A stretch of DNA of 64,000 nucleotides, from assembly GCF_001544075.1 (NCBI RefSeq), contig NZ_BCNT01000004.1, positions 186,001 to 250,000 on the forward strand. The letters are read 5' to 3'. The position numbers and the translations under genes are program-made. A model generated the notes under the pieces. The model had not been told where the DNA came from. It searched no databases and saw only the letters and a program-made list of their open reading frames with translations. The DNA is from Comamonas terrae (GTDB lineage Bacteria > Pseudomonadota > Gammaproteobacteria > Burkholderiales > Burkholderiaceae_C). Below are positions 26,129 through 33,559 of the stretch, piece after piece (within the stretch, counting starts at the first letter, position 1; each line of letters starts with the position of its first letter).

Positions 26129-26692
26129 ATGGGCAACCGCCTCACGCAAATCGCGACCCGCACCGGCGACGACGGAACGACCGGCCTGGGCGACAACACC
26201 CGCGTTTCCAAGAACAGCGGCCGCCCGCATGCCATGGGCGATGTGGACGAGCTCAACTCCCACATCGGCCTGCTGCTGTGCGAGCCGCTGCCCCAGGATG
26301 TGCGCGAGCTGCTGGTCGATGTGCAGCATCAGCTCTTCAACCTGGGCGGCGAGCTGTCCATGCCCGGCTACGAGCTGCTCAAGGACGATGCGCTGCTGCA
26401 GCTGGACCAGGCCCTGGCGCGCTACAACGCCGGCCTGCCGCGGCTGCTGGAATTCATCCTGCCTGCGGGCACGCGCGCCGCGGCCCAGGCCCATGTCTGT
26501 CGTACCGTGGCGCGCCGCGCCGAGCGCAGCGTGGTGGCCCTGCAGCAGGGCGAGGCCATGCGCAGTGCGCCGCGCCAGTACCTGAACCGCCTGTCGGACC
26601 TGCTGTTCGTGCTGGCGCGCGTGCTCAACCGCATGGATGGCGGCGACGACGTGTACTGGAAGAGCGAGAGGCTGATGAAAGGCACACCCTGA
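26129..26692 (+). CDS. Cob(I)alamin adenosyltransferase, PduO type
   Basis: A 187-residue enzyme that transfers the 5'-deoxyadenosyl group of ATP to cob(I)alamin. TRTGDDGTTGLGDNTRVSK at 9-28 is the ATP-binding N-terminal signature of the PduO family. DVDELNSHIGLLL and the CRTVARRAERSVV block, followed by YLNRLSDLLFVLARVLNR, are the remaining family motifs. Length is standard. It has AAGGAA upstream of the ATG. It is alone in its direction here, with no cobalamin synthesis genes or riboswitch-like region seen. Confidence 0.95.
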   Translation: MGNRLTQIATRTGDDGTTGLGDNTRVSKNSGRPHAMGDVDELNSHIGLLLCEPLPQDVRELLVDVQHQLFNLGGELSMPGYELLKDDALLQLDQALARYNAGLPRLLEFILPAGTRAAAQAHVCRTVARRAERSVVALQQGEAMRSAPRQYLNRLSDLLFVLARVLNRMDGGDDVYWKSERLMKGTP

Positions 26693-26787
26693 GCGGCTGC
26701 GCCGCTTCCCCCTCTCTCGCTTCGCGGGAGGGGGACGAGACCCTCGCTGCGGGGCGGCCCTTGCTCGGTGTTTCCGGCTTGTGGCAT
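26687..26787. repeat. R2 dispersed repeat, copy 1
   Basis: It starts at the adenosyltransferase stop codon and includes CTTCCCCC, GGGAGGGGGACGAG, ACCCTCGCTGCGGGGCGGCC and CTTGCTCGGTGT. The core is nearly identical to copies at 27735, 30287, 52263 and (inverted) 56471. The stop codon TGA is part of the repeat's own CCCTGAG opening. Confidence 0.8.
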
Positions 26788-26833
26788 GCCTGTTCATGCG
26801 CAGCGCCATGGACGGACTGACAAGGAAAAATGC

Positions 26834-27742
26834 ATGCGCTTGCGGCATATCGAGGTCTTCAACGCGGTCATGCAGACCGGCAGCGTCAGCGCGGCCGCGC
26901 GGCTCATCAACATCACGCAGCCGGCCGTCAGCCGCACGTTGCAGCATGCGGAGCTGCAGCTGGGCTTTGCGCTGTTCCAGCGCACGCGCGGACGGCTGAC
27001 GCCGACCAACGAGGCCCAGGCGCTGTTCCCGCATATCGAGAAGCTGTTCGAGCAGCTCGACGAGGTGCAGCGCCTGGCGGCCAATCTGCGCCACGGCCAG
27101 GCGGCCGACCGCATCACGGTGCTCACCGTGTTCGCGCTCAGCCGCGAAGTGCTGCCGCGCGCCGTGGCCGGCTTTCGGCGCCGCCATCCGCAGGTCCAGG
27201 TGCATGTGCAGGCCTTGCACACGCCCCAGGTGGTCTCCGGCCTGCTGTTGCAGGAGGCCGATGTGGGCTTTGTCATCAGCTCCGTGGGCCAGCCCGTGCT
27301 GGAGCATGAGCTGCTGGCCGAGGTGGACATGTTCTGCGTGCTGCCCAAGGGGCTGCTGCCGCCTTCGCGCGTGCGACAGGCCGGCATGGCGCTGCAGGAC
27401 CTGGCCGCGCTGCCGCTGGTCGCGCTCGATGCGCGCGACCCCCTGGGCATGCGCATAGGCCAGGCCTGCCGCGAGCACGGCGTGGGCCTGTCGCCCGTGG
27501 TGACGGTGCAGACCTATCACGCCGCGCTGTCCATGGCCGAATACGGGCTGGGTGCGGCCATCGTGGACGGCTGCACGGCCCTGGCCGCCGATAGGCGCAA
27601 GGTCCATGTCGTGCCGCTGCTGCCGCAGATCGCGGTGGGCGTGAATGCGCTGCGCCTGGGCCAGCGCCCGAACTCGGTGCTCGCGCGCGCCATGACGCAG
27701 GAGATGCGCAAGGCGTTGAAAGAGTTGTTGGTATCCCCCTGA
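26834..27742 (+). CDS. LysR-family transcriptional regulator 2
   Basis: A 302-residue regulator. The N-terminal HTH is clear (MQTGSVSAAARLINITQPAV, then QLGFALFQRTRGRLTPTNEA), followed by a type 2 periplasmic-binding-like effector domain. Some members of this group control amino-acid catabolism. It is convergent with a DadA-like oxidase gene that begins a D-amino-acid group, which may be its target. The stop codon lies within the start of an R2 repeat. The ATG is preceded by AAGGAA. Confidence 0.92.
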   Translation: MRLRHIEVFNAVMQTGSVSAAARLINITQPAVSRTLQHAELQLGFALFQRTRGRLTPTNEAQALFPHIEKLFEQLDEVQRLAANLRHGQAADRITVLTVFALSREVLPRAVAGFRRRHPQVQVHVQALHTPQVVSGLLLQEADVGFVISSVGQPVLEHELLAEVDMFCVLPKGLLPPSRVRQAGMALQDLAALPLVALDARDPLGMRIGQACREHGVGLSPVVTVQTYHAALSMAEYGLGAAIVDGCTALAADRRKVHVVPLLPQIAVGVNALRLGQRPNSVLARAMTQEMRKALKELLVSP

Positions 27743-27820
27743 GGCGCTGCGCGCCTTCCCCCTGGAAGGGGGACGACACCCTCGCTGCGGGGCGGCCCTT
27801 GCTCGGTGTCTCTGGGTTGG
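27735..27820. repeat. R2 dispersed repeat, copy 2
   Basis: CCCCCTGAGGCGCTGCGCGC, then TTCCCCC and GGGGGACGACACCCTCGCTG with GCTCGGTGT. The TGA within CCCTGAGG is the LysR stop codon. Confidence 0.82.
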
Positions 27821-27861
27821 GCCGTGTCCGTTTGAGCGCTGCGAGTGACGAGAAGCCTGGC

Positions 27862-27884
27862 AAAGAGGCTGTTTACGCCTCTTT
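27862..27884 (+). terminator. Possible terminator after the LysR gene
   Basis: AAAGAGGC pairs with GCCTCTTT around TGTTTAC. The following bases (CCTG) are not a strong T run, so termination may be weak or bidirectional. Confidence 0.5.
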
Positions 27885-27900
27885 CCTGTTGGAGGCGCTG

Positions 27901-29124
27901 TCAGGCTTGCCGCATTTGCGCCGCGAGCCGCTGCGCCGAGCCGAAGGCCAGCGTCAGGCCGAGCGCGCCGTGGCCGGTCTGCAGCCACAGGTTGCGTGGG
28001 CCGCCGCGCTGGCGGCCCGTGATGGGCAGGCCCGTGGGCGTGGCGGGGCGCATGCCGCTCCAGGGACGGAGCGCGCCGTCCAGCGGCAGTTGGGCGAACA
28101 CCTCGCGGGTGGAGCGGCGCAGGCTGTCGATGCGGCGCGCATCGATGCGCGTGTCGGGTCCCACGATTTCCACCATGCCCGCCACGCGCAGGCGCTCGCC
28201 CAGGCGCGCAAAGACCACCTTGCGCGCCGTGTCGGTCACGCTCACGCGTGGCGCCGCATGCGGCAAGTGGGCCGGAATGTCGGCCGTGATGCTGTAGCCC
28301 TTGAGCGGGTAGACGGGAATGCGCAGGCCGAGCTCGCGCGCATGGAGCGCGCTTTCCCAGCCGCTGGCCAGAACGTAATGGTCGGCGTGCAGTGGCCCCG
28401 CTGCCGTTCGCAGGCCGGTGATGGCATCGCCCTGTCGCTCGAAGCCCCGCAATGCGGTACCGAAGCGCAGGTCGGCACCGCGCGCGGCCAGCCGCGCCGC
28501 GAGCTGCTCGCAGAGCTGGTGGCAGTCGGCCGCGCTCTCGCTTGGCGTGTAGACCGCGCCGGCGATGCGCGGCGCATATCCGGCCAGGGCCGGCTCTATG
28601 CGCGCCACTTCGGCCGCATCGACGATGCGCTGCCGCGCGCCGCCCAGCTGTGCCTGCAGCGCCACCTGGCGGGCAGCGGCATCCAGTCCCTGTTGCGTGG
28701 GATAGAGCACCAGCTTGCCCGGCGTGTGCAGGTCGCAGGCCAGCGCTTCCTGCACCTGCATCTCTTCGAAGGCCTGGCGGCTTTCTGCGGCCAGCGCCAG
28801 CAGCGCGCGCGTGCCGGCCGCGGAGGCCTGCGCATTGCAGGCTGCGAGAAAGCGCAGCCCCCAGGCCCATTGCCGGGGATCGGCGCGCAGCCTGAAGGCC
28901 AGCGGCGAATCCTTTGCCAGCAGCAGCTTGGGCAGCATCTTCCAGATGCCGGGATCGGCCAGCGGCTGCACATAGGAGTAGCTCAGCTGTGCGCCGTTGC
29001 CGCCGCTGGCGCCGGCTGCCGCATCCGGCGCGCGCTCAATCAGCGTGATGCGGTGGCCGGCGCGCTGCAGCACATAGGCCGTGGCCAGGCCGGCGATGCC
29101 GGCGCCCACGACACAGACATGCAT
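27901..29124 (-). CDS. D-amino acid dehydrogenase-like FAD oxidoreductase (DadA family)
   Basis: A 407-residue flavoprotein of the DAO superfamily. GAGIAGLATAYVLQ at 7-20 is the FAD dinucleotide motif, GGNGAQLSYSYVQPLADP matches the DadA active-site lead-in, and GHGALGLTLAFGSA near the C-terminus is the second FAD block. DadA deaminates D-amino acids to keto acids at the inner face of the membrane, feeding quinones. An alternative start five codons upstream (MEQRS) is possible. Neighbours include a GltI-like receptor and an Asp/Glu racemase. Confidence 0.88.
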   Translation of the reverse strand: MHVCVVGAGIAGLATAYVLQRAGHRITLIERAPDAAAGASGGNGAQLSYSYVQPLADPGIWKMLPKLLLAKDSPLAFRLRADPRQWAWGLRFLAACNAQASAAGTRALLALAAESRQAFEEMQVQEALACDLHTPGKLVLYPTQQGLDAAARQVALQAQLGGARQRIVDAAEVARIEPALAGYAPRIAGAVYTPSESAADCHQLCEQLAARLAARGADLRFGTALRGFERQGDAITGLRTAAGPLHADHYVLASGWESALHARELGLRIPVYPLKGYSITADIPAHLPHAAPRVSVTDTARKVVFARLGERLRVAGMVEIVGPDTRIDARRIDSLRRSTREVFAQLPLDGALRPWSGMRPATPTGLPITGRQRGGPRNLWLQTGHGALGLTLAFGSAQRLAAQMRQA

Positions 29125-29401
29125 TGATCGTTGTTCCATAGCTGTCGCACTGTAGGCCCGCGCCGGCCCGGCCAGCCATGGTTTTTGCTGCATGGGGTAT
29201 GCGCTCAGGTTATGGATTTTCTGCCTGCACGGAACGGCGGATGGAATACATCGCGAGGGAAATCCGGCCGAGATCCTTCCCCGTTGAATGCCTCGCCATC
29301 CATAAATACAAGGCATGGACCAGCCCGATATTGTCATCACCGCTTCGCGCCGGCTGTTCCTACACTAGCCCCCACATCCACCAACGATGAGGAGACAAGG
29401 C

Positions 29402-30283
29402 ATGAAACTTCACATCCGGCTGCTGTGCGCGGCCATGGGCCTGGGCAGCTTGGCAGTCGCCCAGGCCGATACCCTGGCCAAGGTGCGCGACAGCGGACGC
29501 ATCACGCTGGCCTACCGCGAGTCCTCCGTACCCTTCAGCTACCTGGAAAACGGCAAGCCCATCGGCATGACGGTGGAGATCTCGCAGGCCGTGGCCGAGG
29601 CCGTGAAGAAAGCGCTGAACAAGCCCGACCTCAAGGTCATGTGGCAGGCCGTGACCTCGCAGAACCGCATACCGCTGCTGGCCAACGGCACCATCGACCT
29701 GGAGTGCGGATCGACGACCAACAACACGGTGCGCGCCAAGGAAGTGGGCTTTGCCATCAACCATTTCTACACCGGCACGCGGCTGCTGGTGAAGAAGAGT
29801 TCGGGCATCCGGGACTATGCCGACCTCAAGGGCAAGACCGTGGCCATCACCACGGGCACGACCAATCTGCAGGTGCTGCGCAAGGCCAATGCCGAGCAGA
29901 ACTGGGGCCTGAACATCGTCATGGCCAAGGACCATGCCGACGGTTTCCTGCTCGTCGAGAACGACCGCGCCGCGGCTTTCGGCATGGACGACATCCTGCT
30001 CTACGGCCTGATCGCCAACGCCAAGAATCCGCAGGACTTCCAGGTCGTGGCCCAGCCGCTGCAGGTGGAGCCCTATGCCTGCATGCTGCGCAAGGACGAT
30101 CCGCAGTTCAAGCAGCTGGTCGACGGCGTGATCGGCGACATGATGAAGTCGGGCGCTTTCGCCAGGCTCTACGACAGGTGGTTCATGCAGCCGATCCCGC
30201 CCAAGGGCGCGGCGCTGGGCCTGGCCATGAGCGAGCAGCTGCAGCGCAACCTGCAGGAGCTCAGCGACAAGCCGGCTTTTTGA
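29402..30283 (+). CDS. Glutamate/aspartate-type ABC periplasmic binding protein (GltI-like)
   Basis: A 293-residue SBP_bac_3 protein. The N-terminus (KLHIRLLCAAMGLGSLAVAQA) is a signal peptide. Blocks of GltI proteins are visible: RITLAYRESSVPFSYLENGK, DLECGSTTNNTVR, and DLKGKTVAITTGTTN. The ligand is likely an acidic amino acid; ligand residues cannot be proved without a structure. GAGGAGACA precedes the start. No permease or ATPase gene follows; instead an Asp/Glu racemase gene comes after an R2 repeat. Confidence 0.92.
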   Translation: MKLHIRLLCAAMGLGSLAVAQADTLAKVRDSGRITLAYRESSVPFSYLENGKPIGMTVEISQAVAEAVKKALNKPDLKVMWQAVTSQNRIPLLANGTIDLECGSTTNNTVRAKEVGFAINHFYTGTRLLVKKSSGIRDYADLKGKTVAITTGTTNLQVLRKANAEQNWGLNIVMAKDHADGFLLVENDRAAAFGMDDILLYGLIANAKNPQDFQVVAQPLQVEPYACMLRKDDPQFKQLVDGVIGDMMKSGAFARLYDRWFMQPIPPKGAALGLAMSEQLQRNLQELSDKPAF

Positions 30284-30286
30284 AAT

Positions 30287-30394
30287 ACCCCCTGTGGCGC
30301 TTCGCGCCTTCCCCCTGAAGGGGGACGACACCCTCGGTGCGGGGCGGCGCGGCCGGCTTAGGCCCTTCCTCGGTGTCCCTCGCTTGGGGCGCGC
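30287..30394. repeat. R2 dispersed repeat, copy 3
   Basis: It starts 3 bp after the GltI-like stop codon: CCCCCTGTGGCGCTTCGCGC, CTTCCCCCTGAAGGGGGACG, then ACACCCTCGGTGCGGGGCGG and CTCGGTGTCCCTCGCTTGG. It separates the receptor gene from the racemase gene. Confidence 0.82.
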
Positions 30395-30434
30395 CGGTTT
30401 CATGCGCGGTGCTTGGAATGACAGAGATAGCGAA

Positions 30435-31214
30435 ATGACGGAAGTGAAACGGCAGCCCCCGCACGCCGTGGGCATTCTTGGCGGCATGGGGCCTGCGGCG
30501 GGCGCCGATTTCGTGCGGCTGTTCGTGCAGGCCTGCACCCGGCAGCTGCATGAGCAGGGGCGGCCCGTGCACGACCAGGCCTATCCCGAGCACTGGCTGG
30601 TGCAGCTGCCCATGCCCGACCGCACGCAGGCGCTGCGCGGCGACCCGCAGTCGCCCCTGGGGCCGGCACCGCACCTGTTGCAGGGCATGGGCCGCCTTGC
30701 CGCCCTGGGCGTGCGCAGCGTGGCGCTGGCCTGCAACACCGCGCATGCCTGGCATGGGCAGCTGCAGGCGCTGTTTCCGCAGCTGCATGTGCTGCACATC
30801 GCGCGGCAGACCGCGGCCCATCTGCAGGCCGCCGGCGCGCGCCAGGCCATCGTGCTGGCTACGCAGGGAACCTACGACAGCGGGCTCTACGACGCCGCGC
30901 TGGCCCGCCATGGCATCGCACCCCTGCTGCCCGATGCGGCAGGCCGTACGCAGCTCATGCGGGGCATCTACGAAGGCGTCAAGCAGGGTGACATGGCGCT
31001 GGCCACGCAATGCTTCGGCGCCGTATTGGTTCCGCTGCTGCAGCGCCACGGCAACGTGCCCGTGATCATGGGCTGCACCGAGATCCCGCTGGCGCTGCCG
31101 CAGGCACCGCAGGCGCTGGGCACGCAGCTGATCGATCCGGCCTGGCTGCTGGCGATGGCTCTGGCACGCGACGCCTATGGACTGCAAGCCCAGGAATCCG
31201 AGCACGCCGCATAG
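30435..31214 (+). CDS. Aspartate/glutamate racemase family protein
   Basis: A 259-residue PLP-independent racemase. Both expected catalytic cysteines are present: in LACNTAH and in IMGCTEIPL. The N-terminus GILGGMGPAAGADF is the family opening. It would interconvert L- and D-aspartate or glutamate in the cytosol. It follows the GltI-like receptor gene and stands near the DadA-like oxidase, giving a coherent acidic D-amino-acid group. The start MTEVKRQP is chosen because upstream sequence is R2 repeat. Confidence 0.92.
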   Translation: MTEVKRQPPHAVGILGGMGPAAGADFVRLFVQACTRQLHEQGRPVHDQAYPEHWLVQLPMPDRTQALRGDPQSPLGPAPHLLQGMGRLAALGVRSVALACNTAHAWHGQLQALFPQLHVLHIARQTAAHLQAAGARQAIVLATQGTYDSGLYDAALARHGIAPLLPDAAGRTQLMRGIYEGVKQGDMALATQCFGAVLVPLLQRHGNVPVIMGCTEIPLALPQAPQALGTQLIDPAWLLAMALARDAYGLQAQESEHAA

Positions 31215-31259
31215 CCACGGCAGCGCGGCGGCAGGCTCTGGCGGGGGCACAATCGCTGC

Positions 31260-31760
31260 ATGCCCCGCTCTGCCAACTCCCCCAAGTCCGGCCCCAGAAC
31301 CACGGCCCGCGCTGCCGCCGCACAGGATGGCGCGACCGAACCGGTGGATTCGTCTTTCCTGCGCACCCTGGTCGGCTACAACGCCCGCCGGGCGGCGCTG
31401 TCCATCATCGAAGTCTTCATGCAGCGCATGAGCGCCTACGACCTCAAGGTGGTGGAGTTCTCCATGCTGTCCCTGGTGGGGCACAACCCCGGCATCACCT
31501 CGCGCCAGCTGTGCGCCACGCTGGGCGTGCTGCCGCCCAACCTCGTGGGCCTGATCGCCGCGCTGGAGCGCCGGGGCCTGATCAAGCGCTTGCCCCATCC
31601 CAGCGACGGCCGGGCCATGGGCATACACCTGACGGCCGCCGGCACCGAGCTGATGCAGGAGGCCGAACAGACCGTCGCGCAGCTGGAGGTGGAGGCCACC
31701 TCGCGCCTGACGGACGCCGAGCGCAAGACACTGATCCGGCTGCTGCAGAAGATCTACTGA
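31260..31760 (+). CDS. MarR-family regulator (CouR-like position)
   Basis: A 166-residue winged-helix regulator. A poorly structured 30-residue lead is followed by dimerisation helices, the recognition helix region (PGITSRQLCATLGVLPPNLV) and the wing (RLPHPSDGRAMGIHLT), both typical of MarR. Such repressors often bind CoA thioesters or phenolic acids and control adjacent degradation genes. The neighbouring genes match the hydroxycinnamate set controlled by CouR in Rhodococcus, so a hydroxycinnamoyl-CoA ligand is my inference. Its 3' end overlaps the convergent amidohydrolase gene by 7 bp. Confidence 0.9.
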   Translation: MPRSANSPKSGPRTTARAAAAQDGATEPVDSSFLRTLVGYNARRAALSIIEVFMQRMSAYDLKVVEFSMLSLVGHNPGITSRQLCATLGVLPPNLVGLIAALERRGLIKRLPHPSDGRAMGIHLTAAGTELMQEAEQTVAQLEVEATSRLTDAERKTLIRLLQKIY

Positions 31761-32629
31761 GGCCGGGTCCCGAAGCCCAGCAGCCGCACCGCGTTGCCCT
31801 TGAGGATGCCGGGCATGACCTCGGGCTTGAAGCCCGCCTCCTGGAAGTCCTTCATCCAGCGTTCGGGCGTGATCAGCGGGTAGTCGCTGCCGAACAGCAC
31901 GCGGTCCTTCAGCAGGGTGTTGGCGTACTGGACCAGCTGCTTGGGGAAATACTTGGGGCTCCAGCCCGACAGGTCGATCCAGACATTGGGCTTGTGCGTG
32001 GCCACGCTCAGGGCCTCGTCCTGCCACGGAAAGCTCGGATGGGCCATGACGATCTGCATGTCGGGAAAGTCGATGGCCACATCGTCCAGGTGCATGGGGT
32101 TGCTGTATTCCAGCCGCAGGCCGCCGCCGCAGCGCATGCCGCTGCCGATGCCGCTGTGCCCGGTGTGGAAGATGGCCGGCAGCTTGTGCTCGGCAATCAC
32201 TTCGTAGATGGGCCAGGCCATGCGGTCGTAGGGGTGGTAGCCTTGCACCGTGGGGTGGAACTTGAAGCCCTTGATGCCTTCCTGCTCGATCAGGCGGCGC
32301 GCCTCGCGCGCGCCCATCTTTCCCTTGTGCGGGTCGATGCTGGCGAAGGCCACCATCATGTCGCTGTTGGCGCGCGCGGCCTCGGCGATCTCCTCGTTGG
32401 GAATGCGGCGGCGGCCCAGCTGGGACTCGCTGTCCACCGTGAACATGACCAGGCCGATCTTCTGCTCGCGGTAATAGGCCACGGTCTCGGCGATGGTGGG
32501 GCGGCGGCCGTTCTTGAAGTACTTGTCGGCCGCGCGGTCGTATTCCTCGCCATAGTTGTCGAACGGGTTCCAGCAACTGACTTCGGCATGGGTGTGGATG
32601 TCGATGGCAATCAGGTTCTCGTGGTCCAT
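31754..32629 (-). CDS. Amidohydrolase family 2 protein (CouO-like candidate)
   Basis: A 291-residue metal-dependent hydrolase of the TIM-barrel amidohydrolase 2 family. The metal site starts with AIDIHTHAEVS (His-X-His) and continues with GFKFHPTVQG, IFHTGHSG and the terminal Asp in LFGSDYPLI. In the actinobacterial cou pathway a protein of this family (CouO) cleaves the beta-ketoacyl-CoA made from a hydroxycinnamate. Here the gene is divergent from the crotonase-ligase-dehydrogenase unit, with 80 bp between starts, so the same role is probable. Decarboxylase activity, known for other family members, is the alternative. Confidence 0.85.
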   Translation of the reverse strand: MDHENLIAIDIHTHAEVSCWNPFDNYGEEYDRAADKYFKNGRRPTIAETVAYYREQKIGLVMFTVDSESQLGRRRIPNEEIAEAARANSDMMVAFASIDPHKGKMGAREARRLIEQEGIKGFKFHPTVQGYHPYDRMAWPIYEVIAEHKLPAIFHTGHSGIGSGMRCGGGLRLEYSNPMHLDDVAIDFPDMQIVMAHPSFPWQDEALSVATHKPNVWIDLSGWSPKYFPKQLVQYANTLLKDRVLFGSDYPLITPERWMKDFQEAGFKPEVMPGILKGNAVRLLGFGTRPQ

Positions 32630-32709
32630 GCAGCGCTCCTTGGTTCGGGTAAGTCCCGGTGAAATTGGTTATAAATAATAATCAAAATTCGCTCATCGAG
32701 AAAGCCTGT

Positions 32710-33492
32710 ATGAACTACCAAGACATCCATTTCGAACTGCGCGGCGACCACTCCGAAGTCGCCGTGGTCCGCCTGGCGCGCACCGCCAAGCGCAATGCCC
32801 TGAGCGACGGCCTGATCCTGGCGCTGCGCGATCTCTTCGAGCAGATGCCCGCCAGCGTGCGCGCGGCCGTCATCGACGGCGAGGGCCCGCATTTCTGCGC
32901 CGGCCTGGACCTGTCCGAATTGCAGGAGCGCGACGCGGGCCAGGGCCTGCACCACTCGCGCATGTGGCATGCGGCGCTGGACCGCGTGCAATACGGCCCC
33001 GTGCCCGTGATCGCCGCGCTGCACGGCGCCGTGGTGGGCGGCGGGCTGGAGCTGGCCAGCGCCTGCCATATCCGCGTGGCCGATGCCTCCACCTTCTACG
33101 CGCTGCCCGAAGGCTCGCGCGGCATCTTCGTGGGCGGCGGCGGCGCGGTGCGCATTCCCAAGCTCATCGGCGTGGCGCGCATGACGGACATGATGCTCAC
33201 CGGCCGCGTCTACGACGCGCAGGAAGGCGAGCGCGTGGGCCTGGCCCAGTACCTCGTGCCCGAGGGCCAGGCCTTCGACAAGGCGCTGGAGCTGGCACTG
33301 CGCGTGGCGCAGAACGCACCTCTGACCAACTACGCGCTGATGCACGCGCTGCCGCGCATTGCCGAGCAGCCGGCCGACCAGGGCCTGTTCACCGAAGCCA
33401 TGATGGCCGCCATCGCCCAGAGCGCGCCCGAGGCCAAGCAGCGCCTTGCCGATTTCCTCGAAGGCCGCGCAGCCAAAGTCCGCAAGAACTGA
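32710..33492 (+). CDS. Enoyl-CoA hydratase/isomerase family protein (CouM-like candidate)
   Basis: A 260-residue crotonase. The oxyanion-hole segments are DGEGPHFCAGLDLSEL and ALHGAVVGGGLELASAC, the latter with the family Gly-Gly pair; a Glu in LPEGSRGIFVGGGG is the likely acid/base residue. It is not close to the feruloyl-CoA hydratase-lyase Ech by its N-terminus, so plain hydration of the side chain fits better. It is first in the unit crotonase-ligase-SDR-M20-Bug. AAAGCC precedes the ATG and no strong ribosome site is seen. Confidence 0.9.
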   Translation: MNYQDIHFELRGDHSEVAVVRLARTAKRNALSDGLILALRDLFEQMPASVRAAVIDGEGPHFCAGLDLSELQERDAGQGLHHSRMWHAALDRVQYGPVPVIAALHGAVVGGGLELASACHIRVADASTFYALPEGSRGIFVGGGGAVRIPKLIGVARMTDMMLTGRVYDAQEGERVGLAQYLVPEGQAFDKALELALRVAQNAPLTNYALMHALPRIAEQPADQGLFTEAMMAAIAQSAPEAKQRLADFLEGRAAKVRKN

Positions 33493-33547
33493 AACTACCA
33501 AAAACATAGCTGCCAGCGCCTTGCCCACAAGCGACTGCGGCAGATTG
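33493..33547. repeat. R1 dispersed hairpin repeat, copy 3
   Basis: AAACTACCAAAAACATAGCT, then GCCAGCGCCTTG and CAAGCGACTGCGGCAG. It fills the gap between the crotonase stop codon and the ligase ribosome site, within one presumed operon. Confidence 0.6.
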
Positions 33548-33559
33548 GAGACAAAACCC

